This document shows, in pieces, positions 46,166 to 54,875 of a stretch of DNA of 64,000 nucleotides; position 1 is the first letter of the stretch; the number at the start of each line of letters is the position of its first letter. The notes under the pieces are model-generated. The model saw only the letters and a list, made by a program, of their open reading frames with translations. It did no database searches and was not told the DNA's origin. The translations under genes were made by a program, and so were the position numbers. Source of the stretch: CAYSCZ01 sp051155775 (GTDB taxonomy: Bacteria; Bacteroidota; Bacteroidia; Cytophagales; Cyclobacteriaceae); the NCBI GenBank assembly GCA_051155775.1, contig DAXETV010000026.1, forward strand, positions 1 through 64,000. The letters are read 5' to 3'.

Positions 46166-47593
46166 TTAAGCTGTCTTTAAACAATATTCTTTTGAAAAAG
46201 CAAGCAAGTCATCTTCTTTGAAATAATCTCCCATAATTTGTAATCCAATGGGCAGGCCATTTTTGTCTTCACCGTTTGGTACAGAGATTGCTGGAATACC
46301 TGAAACTGAGGCTTGCACAGTAAACAGGTCTGCAAGATACATCTCAAGGTGATTATCCATTAGAGCACCAATTTCAAAAGGTGGTGTAGGTGTGGTTGGG
46401 CAAATTATAAAATCATAATTTCTTAAAAATTCCTGTGTTTTTTCTTTTATCATGCGCCTAACTTTCTGGGCTTTGGTATAAAAAGCATCATGATACCTTG
46501 CGCTCAGTACAAATGTGCCAAGCATAATCCTCCTTTTAACTTCTTCACCAAACCCTTCTGAGCGTGTAAGCTTATACATTTGCTCCATATTTTTGGCATT
46601 ATCCGATCGATAGCCGTATTTCACTCCATCATATCTGGATAAATTAGATGAGGCTTCAGCTGTGGTTAAGATGTAGTAAGTGGGTAAAATATAATCTAAA
46701 AGCGGGAAATCTACTCCCTCTACCTCATGACCCATCGATTTAATGCTTTCTATCGCTCTGATGGTTGCATTTTTAATTTCTTCATTGAGTCCATCACTGT
46801 TCAGCGTATCTTTGAGGTATGCCACCCGGGCTTTTCTCCCAAAATCCTTTCTTTTAGAATAATTGGGTACCGCAACAGTAGCGGAAGTACTATCAAATTT
46901 ATCGTGACCAGCGCAGATTTCCAGTACCAGCGCGGCATCTTCAACTGTGTTGCTTAAAATACCAATTGTATCAAATGAACTGGCATAGGCAGCTAATCCG
47001 AATCTAGATATTCGGGAGTATGTGGGCTTAAGGCCTACAATGCCACAGAAAGAAGCTGGTTGTCTTACAGAACCACCGGTATCAGTGCCCAGGGATACCA
47101 AACACATATCTGCCTGAACCGAAACCGCCGAACCTCCGGAGGAACCACCCGGGACAAGGTTTTCACCAAACGCATTTCTAACAGGTCCGAAGGCTGAATT
47201 TTCATTTGAGGAGCCCATAGCAAATTCATCGCAGTTCTGATGTCCAATTATAATGGCATCTTCATCTAACAATTGCTGAATTGCTGTTGCCGTAAATTGA
47301 GACTTGAAGCCGTCCAGAATTTTACTGGAGGCTTGCAGACGATGATCTTTATAGGCCAAGACATCCTTTATTCCTATGACCATACCTGCCAGACGACCCT
47401 GAGTTCCCTCCCTGAGTTTTTTATCTATCTCCTGAGCTCGTGAAATTGCCTCCCCGTCGTAAACTTCCAGGAAGACATTGAGGTCTTTCTTGTTATGAAT
47501 GTTGGATAAATAATATTCAACTACCTCCTGACAGGTTACCACTCCATTCTCAAGGTCACTCTTTAATTGAGAATAAGAAAAGTATTTATTCAA
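46166..47593 (-). CDS. gatA: Aspartyl/glutamyl-tRNA amidotransferase subunit A
   Basis: The glutaminase/amidase subunit of GatCAB, which converts misacylated Glu-tRNA(Gln) or Asp-tRNA(Asn) to the correct amide. 475 residues. The amidase triad is visible: Lys76 in VIGIKDVLA, cis-Ser in VSLGTDTGGSVRQPASFCG and nucleophile Ser in PGGSSGGSAVSV. The start is a TTG at 47593, overlapping the tatA stop as TTGA; the resulting N-terminus MNKYFSYSQLKSDLENG matches the family, and no ATG is nearby. gatB and gatC are elsewhere. Confidence 0.97.
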   Translation of the reverse strand: MNKYFSYSQLKSDLENGVVTCQEVVEYYLSNIHNKKDLNVFLEVYDGEAISRAQEIDKKLREGTQGRLAGMVIGIKDVLAYKDHRLQASSKILDGFKSQFTATAIQQLLDEDAIIIGHQNCDEFAMGSSNENSAFGPVRNAFGENLVPGGSSGGSAVSVQADMCLVSLGTDTGGSVRQPASFCGIVGLKPTYSRISRFGLAAYASSFDTIGILSNTVEDAALVLEICAGHDKFDSTSATVAVPNYSKRKDFGRKARVAYLKDTLNSDGLNEEIKNATIRAIESIKSMGHEVEGVDFPLLDYILPTYYILTTAEASSNLSRYDGVKYGYRSDNAKNMEQMYKLTRSEGFGEEVKRRIMLGTFVLSARYHDAFYTKAQKVRRMIKEKTQEFLRNYDFIICPTTPTPPFEIGALMDNHLEMYLADLFTVQASVSGIPAISVPNGEDKNGLPIGLQIMGDYFKEDDLLAFSKEYCLKTA

Positions 47594-47805
47594 TTCTTGC
47601 TGGTATTATCTCCTTTTACACTACTGCTGGTATCTTCTATTTCGTTTTTAATATCCTTAGTAGCGTCTTTAAATTCTCTGATACCTTTACCTAAACCTCG
47701 AGCGATTTCAGGTATTTTTTTGGCTCCGAAGAAGATCACTACGAATAAAACAATGATGATCCATTCCCATCCACCAGGTATTCCAAAAGCTAACAATGCC
47801 TTCAT
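47590..47805 (-). CDS. tatA: Sec-independent translocase subunit TatA
   Basis: The pore-forming component of the twin-arginine translocase. 71 residues: a short N-terminus, one transmembrane helix (WEWIIIVLFVVIFFGAKKI), then the amphipathic helix PEIARGLGKGIREFKDAT with the conserved FG-x-KK-x-P hinge, and a charged tail. tatC is not in the window. The stop overlaps the gatA TTG start by 4 bp (TTGA). A TACTTTTG promoter box lies 19 bases upstream. Confidence 0.94.
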   Translation of the reverse strand: MKALLAFGIPGGWEWIIIVLFVVIFFGAKKIPEIARGLGKGIREFKDATKDIKNEIEDTSSSVKGDNTSKN

Positions 47806-47824
47806 ATTATTAAAGTTTTAATTT

Positions 47825-47832
47825 CAAAAGTA
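47825..47832 (-). promoter_or_regulatory. -7 box before the tatA-gatA operon
   Basis: TACTTTTG, a perfect TAnnTTTG match on the minus strand, 19 bases before the tatA ATG, in the 82-bp gap after the EnvC-like gene. No TTTG is seen at the expected -33 distance. Confidence 0.45.
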
Positions 47833-47887
47833 TTAATTATTAATGATTTTATCGTTCATATACACTTAAAGTTACGTAATGAATCCA

Positions 47888-49072
47888 TCAACGGCTAGCT
47901 AACCAGTTCTCTGGATTTAACTTTTTATTCTTTTCCCATACCTCAAAATGAACTTCAGATTTACCCTTACTATCAGTAAATACTTCACCAATAATATCGT
48001 TCTCTTTAATAACTTGTCCTTTTTTGACATTCACTTTTCTCAACTTAGCATACAAGGTATAATAATTGCCGTGTTTTACAATTACAACATTATTCATGCC
48101 CGGAACGAACGCTATGGTGGCAATGGTACCATTGAAAACTGCTTTTACCAATTCATTTCTGTTGGTTTGTATGTCTATGCCCGGATTGTCAATAACAATT
48201 CTCTTCATGACCGGGTGAGGTTGCCTGCCAAAAGGAGATGAAATAAAACCAGAGCCAACAGGCCATTTTAATGCTGACTTTTTTTGTTTAAAAGAAGAAT
48301 TGAGGTTAGCCATGTTGGCAGTGTTGCTATTATCATCAACGATGGATTCAGCCTCTAATATTTCAGCTATCAGTCTGTCCAGCTTATCGATGGACTGCTT
48401 TCTGGCCTGCACTTCTTTTTTAAGTTCACTCTCTTTACTTGAGAGTTCAGCAATTAATTTACTTTGATTTTTTTTAAGTTTAATAAGCTTCCTTTGTTCT
48501 ACGATTTGCTCATCCAATAAGGCAGATTGTTCCTTTCGCTTATTGCTCACCGTTGTTCGTTGAATATTCAGTTCGTCCCTAACTTTTTCAATTTGATCTA
48601 CCTGTACTTTTCTGGCTTTGGTGTATTGCTCCAGGTATTTTAATCTCATGAGGAGTTGGTTAAAAGAGGAAGCTGAAAATAAAAAAGTGAGTCGATTAAA
48701 ACCACTTTGGGACTTGTAAGCTGCATAGATCATGTCTGCATATTCATCTTTTAATTGCACAAGGTCTCTTTCTAAAGCACGTACAACAATAGAGAGGTCA
48801 CTTATTTCTTCATCGAGGAATTTGATTTCTTTGGAGAAAGACTCAATGAGTTGAGTTCGGGATTTAATTTGCTGGTTTAATGCAGTTAGCTCACCGATGG
48901 TAGCCTTTTTTTCAGATCGTGTTTCTGCCAGGATTTTTTCCGCTTCCCTGATCTTACGAAGGTTTATCTGTTTTTCTCGCTCTAATGCATCTCTTGAATG
49001 TTGCCCATAAAGACAATCATTAAATATGAAAATTACTGATAGTGTTAAAACCAGCCACTTAGATTTTCTCAT
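47888..49072 (-). CDS. EnvC-like murein hydrolase activator with degenerate M23 domain
   Basis: 394 residues: signal peptide, then a long coiled coil (about 25-260) and a C-terminal M23/LytM domain from SSPFGRQPHPV near 275. The zinc ligands are partly lost: the HxxxD site reads NPGID, the next His is Lys in YTLYAKLRKV, and only the last VHFEVW His remains. E. coli EnvC is likewise inactive and activates amidases at the septum, so the protein is best read as an EnvC-type activator, not an endopeptidase; this is inference. It overlaps the DUF4292 gene by 14 bp and belongs to the TPR-DUF4292-EnvC group. Confidence 0.9.
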   Translation of the reverse strand: MRKSKWLVLTLSVIFIFNDCLYGQHSRDALEREKQINLRKIREAEKILAETRSEKKATIGELTALNQQIKSRTQLIESFSKEIKFLDEEISDLSIVVRALERDLVQLKDEYADMIYAAYKSQSGFNRLTFLFSASSFNQLLMRLKYLEQYTKARKVQVDQIEKVRDELNIQRTTVSNKRKEQSALLDEQIVEQRKLIKLKKNQSKLIAELSSKESELKKEVQARKQSIDKLDRLIAEILEAESIVDDNSNTANMANLNSSFKQKKSALKWPVGSGFISSPFGRQPHPVMKRIVIDNPGIDIQTNRNELVKAVFNGTIATIAFVPGMNNVVIVKHGNYYTLYAKLRKVNVKKGQVIKENDIIGEVFTDSKGKSEVHFEVWEKNKKLNPENWLASR

Positions 49073-49808
49073 ATTTGTCAGGTACCTTAAAAGGAAAGTT
49101 TAATTCTTTATCTGATATCTCAGCTTTGTTATGCTTAAGATCTAACGTGGTGGTGTTATTTCCAGATTCTTTGTTATAAGACAAAATTAAGAAATATTCC
49201 ATTGGAAAAATATCTTTTTCCAAAATTTCAAAATTGTTGTAATCGATATTTAATGAGTTTTTCTTTTGTAGATCGTCTATTACCAGTTTGAAGAGTTTGT
49301 TATAATTGTTGTTGATGAAATTTTCGATCTTTAATGGTCCAATTTCTTTTGTAATCCTGGTGTATTCTTTTTCAGCTTCTATATTATCAGATTTCTTCAG
49401 ATCAAATGGAGGATTCCCAACGAGCAAGGATTCGATCATTGAGTACGTAAAATTAAAACCGTAATGATCACTTAGTTGGTTCAGGCTCCAACAGACATAC
49501 TTTTTGTTTAACCGATCTATAATTTTAATACTATCATTGGTAATATTTATCCTTGCAGCTTCAATTCCTAACGTTGCACTGATTGAGGCCCATATTACGC
49601 TGTCTTTTTTTATCCTCAGATTGACCTTAGCTTTTAAGTCTTTGTTATTATTGACGAATTTTATTTTAGCTTTTGATTTAAAATACTGAAAATTGATCTT
49701 GTCAACAGCAATGAGTCTATCGTCTTTGGAAGGGACGAATATATTTTTACTACAGGAGCTAAAAAGAACCAAGGATATAATAACGCTTAAAGCATAGCGC
49801 TTATTCAT
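49059..49808 (-). CDS. DUF4292 family lipoprotein
   Basis: 249 residues from the ATG at 49808, which overlaps the TPR gene stop as ATGAATAA; an ATG 18 bases further up is less likely. A lipoprotein signal ends at Cys19 (LVLFSSC). The body matches DUF4292: FQYFKSKAKIKFVNNNKD, DSVIWASISATLGIEAARI and a C-terminal PMEYFLILSYNKE. The fold is thought to be LolA/LolB-like, which would suit lipoprotein or lipid handling, but no function is shown. It sits between a TPR protein and the EnvC-like protein with overlaps on both sides. Confidence 0.9.
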   Translation of the reverse strand: MNKRYALSVIISLVLFSSCSKNIFVPSKDDRLIAVDKINFQYFKSKAKIKFVNNNKDLKAKVNLRIKKDSVIWASISATLGIEAARINITNDSIKIIDRLNKKYVCWSLNQLSDHYGFNFTYSMIESLLVGNPPFDLKKSDNIEAEKEYTRITKEIGPLKIENFINNNYNKLFKLVIDDLQKKNSLNIDYNNFEILEKDIFPMEYFLILSYNKESGNNTTTLDLKHNKAEISDKELNFPFKVPDKYEKI

Positions 49809-51534
49809 AGAGCTTTTTATCAGCAATTTTCTTAAGAATTAAATCTGATGAGTCTTGATGTTCACTGGCTTTTTTCCATATTTCAATTGCTTCATCAATA
49901 TTCCCTAGTTGATATAAAATGTCGCCGTAATGTTCAAGTATAGTGCCATCCTCCGGCCCTATCTCAATGGCTTTTTCGAGATATGATTTGGCTTTTTCAT
50001 ACTCTTCCAGCATATAAAGTACCCAACCATGGGTATCAAGGTAAGTATAGTTATCTGGAAAATTTTCGACCAATTTCGAAGACATCTCGAGAGCAAGTTC
50101 CAATTTTTCTCCTCTCAATGAGAGAAAATAGCTGTAGTTGTTCAACACGTGATCATTATCAGGATTTTCTTTTAGGGCTTTTTCATAGGCTTCGTCGGAA
50201 TTTTTGTGATCCTCTATTCCGTTATATGCATCACCCAACAAACCCAGAAAAGAGCTTTTGAGCTTTGGATTATTGACCACTAAATTTTTTCCCTGCTCCA
50301 AGCTTCTTATTGCTTTTTTATATTCCTTTAATGAATAGTATGATGCCCCCCCTAAATAATATAATTCAGCCTGGTTAGGGAAGTATTCAAGCGCTGATTC
50401 AACATGATTAGCCGTCAGATCATATTTTTTCCTTTCAAATTCAAGATTTATAACATTTCTCCAAATTGAGTAATTTGATTTATCCAATTCCAGTGCTTTT
50501 AAGTATGAATCGGAGGCTGCCTTTTTATTTCCAAGCGTAAAATACATGTCGCCGCTCATGGCATGTGCCTCAAATGACCCGGGATGGGCATCGATGAGTT
50601 TTTCAGACAGAACGATAGTGAATGAATCCAGTTCAGGGTTTGGTAATTGGGACATATATCCCGAAAGCATTTGAATTTTGGCCGATAGATTGTACTCACG
50701 ATCTGAAAAAGCATCATTCAGCAGTGGTATCGCTTTCTTATAATTATTTTGTTTTCTGTAGACCTCTGATAACAAGACTTTAGCGCTGGGATTGTTATGT
50801 TCAGTGATCAATGCTTTTAACACTTGTTTTGCCTCTTCATATAAATCATTTACAATCATCATTTCGGCTAAGGCAATCACATATTCTTGCTTATCCGGAT
50901 AACTGTTAATTAATTTCCGGCCTTCTGCCAATGCCTGGTCAAGGTCATTTTCTTCCAGGTAAATTTTTTGTTTTTGACTAATAATATCTTCGTTTATCCC
51001 AAAATGCTCTTCTGCCCGGTTATAAGTTTCTAATGCCTTTTTGTTCTTATCCATATACATATAAATGGCGGCAAGCTCAAATAAATATTCTTTGGCAGAA
51101 TGGATTTTTTTGATCAGTGCTTCATAGGTTTCAGCAGCTGCCTCAAAATTAGAATTAGAAGTATGTATTTGCGCTAAGAGGAGGTAATAGTACTTATTTT
51201 CAGGTTGTAGTTCTTTCGCCTTGCTGGCATAAGCCTCAGCTTTTTGCGAATCACCATTTAAAGATAAAACCTCAGCCAGTTTAAAATTTATTGCAGCATT
51301 CTCTGGGTCCAACGCTAAGGCTTTTAAAAAAAACTCATATGCTTTTGCGTAGTCTTCAAGAATAAAATACTTTTCTCCTTCTATGAAATAATGGTCTAAC
51401 TTGAATTTTTGATCCTCTTTTTCGAGTATGTCTTCCATTTTCTTTCCCGATTCGTTGTCATTTTGACATAAAACCACTCCCGAGACACAAAATACAATGA
51501 GAAAGGAACAAGCAAAGACCAGGTTTTTATTCAT
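49801..51534 (-). CDS. Exported tetratricopeptide repeat protein
   Basis: 577 residues with an N-terminal signal peptide (VFACSFLIVFCVSGVVLCQ). The remainder is a chain of about 13-15 TPR units, for example DYAKAYEFFLKALALDPENA near 65, KAASDSYLKALELDKSNYS near 340 and SDEAYEKALKENPDNDHVLN near 445, forming a superhelical protein-binding scaffold. No catalytic domain is seen. It is coupled by an 8-bp overlap to the DUF4292 lipoprotein and then the EnvC-like protein, so an envelope or cell-division assembly is plausible by context. Acidic residues dominate its surface-exposed positions. Confidence 0.92.
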   Translation of the reverse strand: MNKNLVFACSFLIVFCVSGVVLCQNDNESGKKMEDILEKEDQKFKLDHYFIEGEKYFILEDYAKAYEFFLKALALDPENAAINFKLAEVLSLNGDSQKAEAYASKAKELQPENKYYYLLLAQIHTSNSNFEAAAETYEALIKKIHSAKEYLFELAAIYMYMDKNKKALETYNRAEEHFGINEDIISQKQKIYLEENDLDQALAEGRKLINSYPDKQEYVIALAEMMIVNDLYEEAKQVLKALITEHNNPSAKVLLSEVYRKQNNYKKAIPLLNDAFSDREYNLSAKIQMLSGYMSQLPNPELDSFTIVLSEKLIDAHPGSFEAHAMSGDMYFTLGNKKAASDSYLKALELDKSNYSIWRNVINLEFERKKYDLTANHVESALEYFPNQAELYYLGGASYYSLKEYKKAIRSLEQGKNLVVNNPKLKSSFLGLLGDAYNGIEDHKNSDEAYEKALKENPDNDHVLNNYSYFLSLRGEKLELALEMSSKLVENFPDNYTYLDTHGWVLYMLEEYEKAKSYLEKAIEIGPEDGTILEHYGDILYQLGNIDEAIEIWKKASEHQDSSDLILKKIADKKLYE

Positions 51535-51545
51535 GTGATATTATT

Positions 51546-52550
51546 TTATCCCTTCACGTTTACGTAGTCACCAATGCTGACATCTTGCGGAATATTCGAA
51601 TATTCTACGAAATTACCAACCATTGAGTTAGACAGATAAACACCATTTAAATTGGTGTTGTTTTGAATAAGTGACCGGTCAATTCTGCAGTTTTCAACTG
51701 TGGTATTATCCCCGACGGATGTATATGGTCCTATAATACTATTTACAATTTTAGCACCTTTGCCCAGGTAAGTCGGTTGGATAATTATACTATCAACAAC
51801 CTCCACTTCGGGTGAGGTGAGTTTATCCTCGCTCAAATAAGTCAGGTAGATACTATTTGTTTTTACTATCACATTTTTATTGCCACAATCGTGCCATGCT
51901 TCAACTTTACCTGTTGTGAATTTGGTGTCCTTCTCTTTTAGCCGCTCAAGGGCATCTGTGAGTTGGTATTCTCCTTTTTTTAGGATTTTATTTTTAATTA
52001 ACCAATCAATCTCTTGCGCGAGCTTCTCACCCTGCTTAAAATAATAAATACCGATGATAGCCAAATCAGAAATATAATCTTTAGGTTTTTCAACAAAATC
52101 GGTGATAGTACCTTCATCATTTACTTTAACAACGCCATAAGCATTTGGATCATCCACAGCTTTTACCCAAATAATTCCATCACTCTCAGTGTTTAAGGTG
52201 AAATTTGCTTTGAATAATGTATCAGCAAAGGCAATCAGCGTTTTCCCCTGCATTAATTCCTTAGCACAGAATACAGCATGAGCTGTGCCAAGTGCTTCTT
52301 TTTGATTATAAATCACGCCTTCAGCACCTACACTTTTTGCAATGGATAGTAAGGCGGCTTTAATCCATTCATCAAAATCTCCAATAACAAATCCAATTTT
52401 TTTAATGGGTTCCGGACAAACTTTAGCAATGTCCTGAACCAAGCGCTCAACAACTGGCTTGCCGGCAATTGGGATCAATGGCTTTGGTACGGTGAGGGTA
52501 TGAGGTCTTAACCTTTTACCCTTTCCAGCCATTGGTATAATCAAATTCAT
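51546..52550 (-). CDS. Sugar-phosphate nucleotidyltransferase
   Basis: 334 residues. The N-terminal nucleotidyltransferase domain starts IPMAGKGKRLRPHTLTVPKP with LIPIAGKPV after it, and carries FADTLFKANF and FVEKPKDY. From about residue 245 a short left-handed beta-helix follows, with hexapeptide-like repeats (SIIQPTYLGKGAKIVNSIIG). This fits glucose-1-phosphate thymidylyltransferase/uridylyltransferase-like or NDP-mannose synthases; sugar and nucleotide are not decided by sequence alone. It overlaps the flippase gene by 4 bp, so it may supply that flippase's glycan pathway. Confidence 0.92.
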   Translation of the reverse strand: MNLIIPMAGKGKRLRPHTLTVPKPLIPIAGKPVVERLVQDIAKVCPEPIKKIGFVIGDFDEWIKAALLSIAKSVGAEGVIYNQKEALGTAHAVFCAKELMQGKTLIAFADTLFKANFTLNTESDGIIWVKAVDDPNAYGVVKVNDEGTITDFVEKPKDYISDLAIIGIYYFKQGEKLAQEIDWLIKNKILKKGEYQLTDALERLKEKDTKFTTGKVEAWHDCGNKNVIVKTNSIYLTYLSEDKLTSPEVEVVDSIIIQPTYLGKGAKIVNSIIGPYTSVGDNTTVENCRIDRSLIQNNTNLNGVYLSNSMVGNFVEYSNIPQDVSIGDYVNVKG

Positions 52551-54031
52551 GTGTTTAAGTAATTTTTAATGGTATTGAACCTGGTAATCTGTTTATACTC
52601 CATCATCAATATCAGTCCTATAAAAAAAAGTACTGCAAGATTACGAATAAGTAATTTAATAAGGCCATAGGATTCTATAGAAATTGCGGCTAAGTATAAA
52701 ACGATGGAAAGTGTTATGATCAGTAAACCCTTCCAGACCTTGTAAGGAATTGGTAGGTGTTTTCGTCCAATGGAATAGTTAATCATGCTCATTATAAAAT
52801 ACACCATAAACGGTACGAGTGCACTCCCAAAATATCCAAACCTTGGGATAAGCATGATATTTAATATAAGCGTGAGTAATGCGCCAAAGGTAGCAATATA
52901 AGCACCATATTCCGTTTTATCTTTAAGTTTATACCAAACCGACAAGTTATAGTAGATCCCTAAAAATAAACTACCTATTAGCAAATACGGAACAATATCC
53001 AAACCTTCCAAATAAAGTGGGTTTCTCAGGAAGATAGGAGCGATCCAGTAAAGATTTACACTTACGCCTAGAAATAATAGTGAACCAAAAATTATAAACC
53101 AATGCATTACCATGCTGAATAATTCAGGGGATTTTTGGTCTTTTGCGTTTGAGAAAAAAAATGGCTCCGCAGCATATCTGAATGCCTGTACACCAAGATT
53201 CATGAGCACTGAAAGTTTATAACATGCTCCAAAAATTCCCAACGCTGCTTGATTTGAGATATCACTGTAGAAACCTTTCGGGAGCAAATATTTTAACAGA
53301 GCCCTGGAAAGCATCTCATTAGTTACGCCCGCCAGACCTGTTAACAATAACGGCAAACCATAAATAAGCATAGGCCTTAAACGATTAAAGGATAATCTAA
53401 ATTTAAAAGTGCTCAAAGGATATCTCAATAAAATAAAGTATAATGCATTGGCTATCAGATTAGATATAAAAACATATTGAACTTTATTTTCATCATCGAT
53501 AATGCTTTTATCCCACAGGGGTAACAAAACCAAAAAAAATATATTAAAGAAAATATTCGTGAAAATATTGATGACCTTAGCTTTTGCAAAGTTCAGGGAC
53601 TTGCCTTCCAGTCGGAGACGGGCAAAGGGAATTGCCATGATTGCATCTATAGCAAGGATAACAGCTACATACTTAACTATCGAGGATTGATCCTTATAAT
53701 TAAGCGCTTCACTAATGCTATCACTGAATAAAAAAATACAACTGGTAAAGACGATTGAGGTAGTAAGTATTGAACTCAGCGCAAGGTTAAAATATTGGTT
53801 ACCATTATGCCCTGCTGAAGTGGAGTAACGGAAATAAGCAATCTCTAAACCATAGAGGTAAATAACATTTAAAAATGCCATGAAAGCATACAACTCAGTG
53901 ACTATCCCATATGCTGAAGGCAGGAAGACTGATGTGTATAAAGGGACTAAAAAATAATTAAGCGTTCTGCCAACTATGCTGCTCAGCCCGTAAAGGGCAG
54001 TATCGCCAGCTAATTTTTGAAGCCGGCCCAT
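52547..54031 (-). CDS. Polysaccharide flippase (Wzx/MVF family)
   Basis: 494 residues with about 14 predicted transmembrane helices. The N-terminus LAGDTALYGLSSIVGRTLNY and the loop FLVPLYTSVFLPSAYGIVTE are typical of the PST/MVF flippase superfamily, which moves lipid-linked oligosaccharides across the inner membrane. It is next to the sugar nucleotidyltransferase (4-bp overlap) and 12 bp after the enoyl-CoA hydratase. No glycosyltransferase or polymerase lies nearby, so it could serve O-antigen, exopolysaccharide or the glycosylation of secreted proteins. The substrate is unknown. Confidence 0.92.
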   Translation of the reverse strand: MGRLQKLAGDTALYGLSSIVGRTLNYFLVPLYTSVFLPSAYGIVTELYAFMAFLNVIYLYGLEIAYFRYSTSAGHNGNQYFNLALSSILTTSIVFTSCIFLFSDSISEALNYKDQSSIVKYVAVILAIDAIMAIPFARLRLEGKSLNFAKAKVINIFTNIFFNIFFLVLLPLWDKSIIDDENKVQYVFISNLIANALYFILLRYPLSTFKFRLSFNRLRPMLIYGLPLLLTGLAGVTNEMLSRALLKYLLPKGFYSDISNQAALGIFGACYKLSVLMNLGVQAFRYAAEPFFFSNAKDQKSPELFSMVMHWFIIFGSLLFLGVSVNLYWIAPIFLRNPLYLEGLDIVPYLLIGSLFLGIYYNLSVWYKLKDKTEYGAYIATFGALLTLILNIMLIPRFGYFGSALVPFMVYFIMSMINYSIGRKHLPIPYKVWKGLLIITLSIVLYLAAISIESYGLIKLLIRNLAVLFFIGLILMMEYKQITRFNTIKNYLNT

Positions 54032-54043
54032 GCTACATTTTGA

Positions 54044-54829
54044 TTATGAACCCTGAAAGTTTGGTTTCCTTTTATCAATAAATGCTGAAGTTCCTTCTTT
54101 AAAATCTTCTGATCCGCAACAGCGGGCAAAAGAATTAGCTTCTGTTTGATATCCATTTTCTGTGGGATTATAAAAGGCATTAACACAATCAACCACCATT
54201 GCGATTGCCAGGGGTGCCTTACCAATTATTTTATGCAGATATTCCTCACACTTTTTAAAAAGTTCTTCGTGGCTTTCTACCATATCATTGATCAGGCCAT
54301 ATTTGAGCGCATCCACACCGGACACCATCTCAGCAGTCATCATCCATTCTATAGCTTTACCTCTTCCTACCAGTTGGGTGAGCCTTTGAGTACCTCCATA
54401 CCCCGGTATAATTCCTAAATTGACTTCCGGTTGCGAAAATTTCGCAGATTTTACAGCAACCCTGAGGTGACAAGCCATAGCAAGCTCACAACCACCACCT
54501 AATGCATAACCATTAACTGCAGCTATTACCGGAACATGGCAATTTTCAATAAGCTCAAAGACTTCCTGACCTTGTTCGGAAAATTTCCGCCCATTCATTT
54601 CATTAAGCTTTGAAAACTCAGTAATGTCTGCCCCCGCAACAAAAGCTTTCTGACCGGATCCAGTGATGATAACGCCTTTTATGTCCGAATCATCATAAAT
54701 AGTCTGGAAACTGGTCTTTAATTCTTCCAGGGTTTCTGAGTTTAAGGCATTTAATTTCTCTTCACGATCTATAGTGAGGGTCAAAATTGAATTTTCGAAA
54801 GAAAATTTTATATTTTTTAGGTCTTTCAT
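54044..54829 (-). CDS. Enoyl-CoA hydratase/isomerase family protein
   Basis: 261 residues from the ATG at 54829; a TTG codon before it is ignored. Crotonase fold. The oxyanion-hole motifs are AFVAGADITEF near 68 and ALGGGCELAMACHLRVA near 110; the two catalytic Glu positions are covered by CELA and by QPEVNLGIIPGYGGTQRL near 140. It therefore fits short-chain enoyl-CoA hydratases of beta-oxidation or butyrate metabolism. The C-terminus with SEDFKEGTSAFIDKRKPNF is characteristic. No other beta-oxidation genes are in the window. Confidence 0.93.
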   Translation of the reverse strand: MKDLKNIKFSFENSILTLTIDREEKLNALNSETLEELKTSFQTIYDDSDIKGVIITGSGQKAFVAGADITEFSKLNEMNGRKFSEQGQEVFELIENCHVPVIAAVNGYALGGGCELAMACHLRVAVKSAKFSQPEVNLGIIPGYGGTQRLTQLVGRGKAIEWMMTAEMVSGVDALKYGLINDMVESHEELFKKCEEYLHKIIGKAPLAIAMVVDCVNAFYNPTENGYQTEANSFARCCGSEDFKEGTSAFIDKRKPNFQGS

Positions 54830-54875
54830 CAATTCGGTTCTTCAAACACGAAGTAGCCTCTTTAAATTTACAATG

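Noticed and set aside
47888..49072. Active M23 endopeptidase
   Set aside because: Two of the zinc-binding His positions are Asn and Lys, as judged from NPGID and YAKL, so only an EnvC-type activator role is supported.
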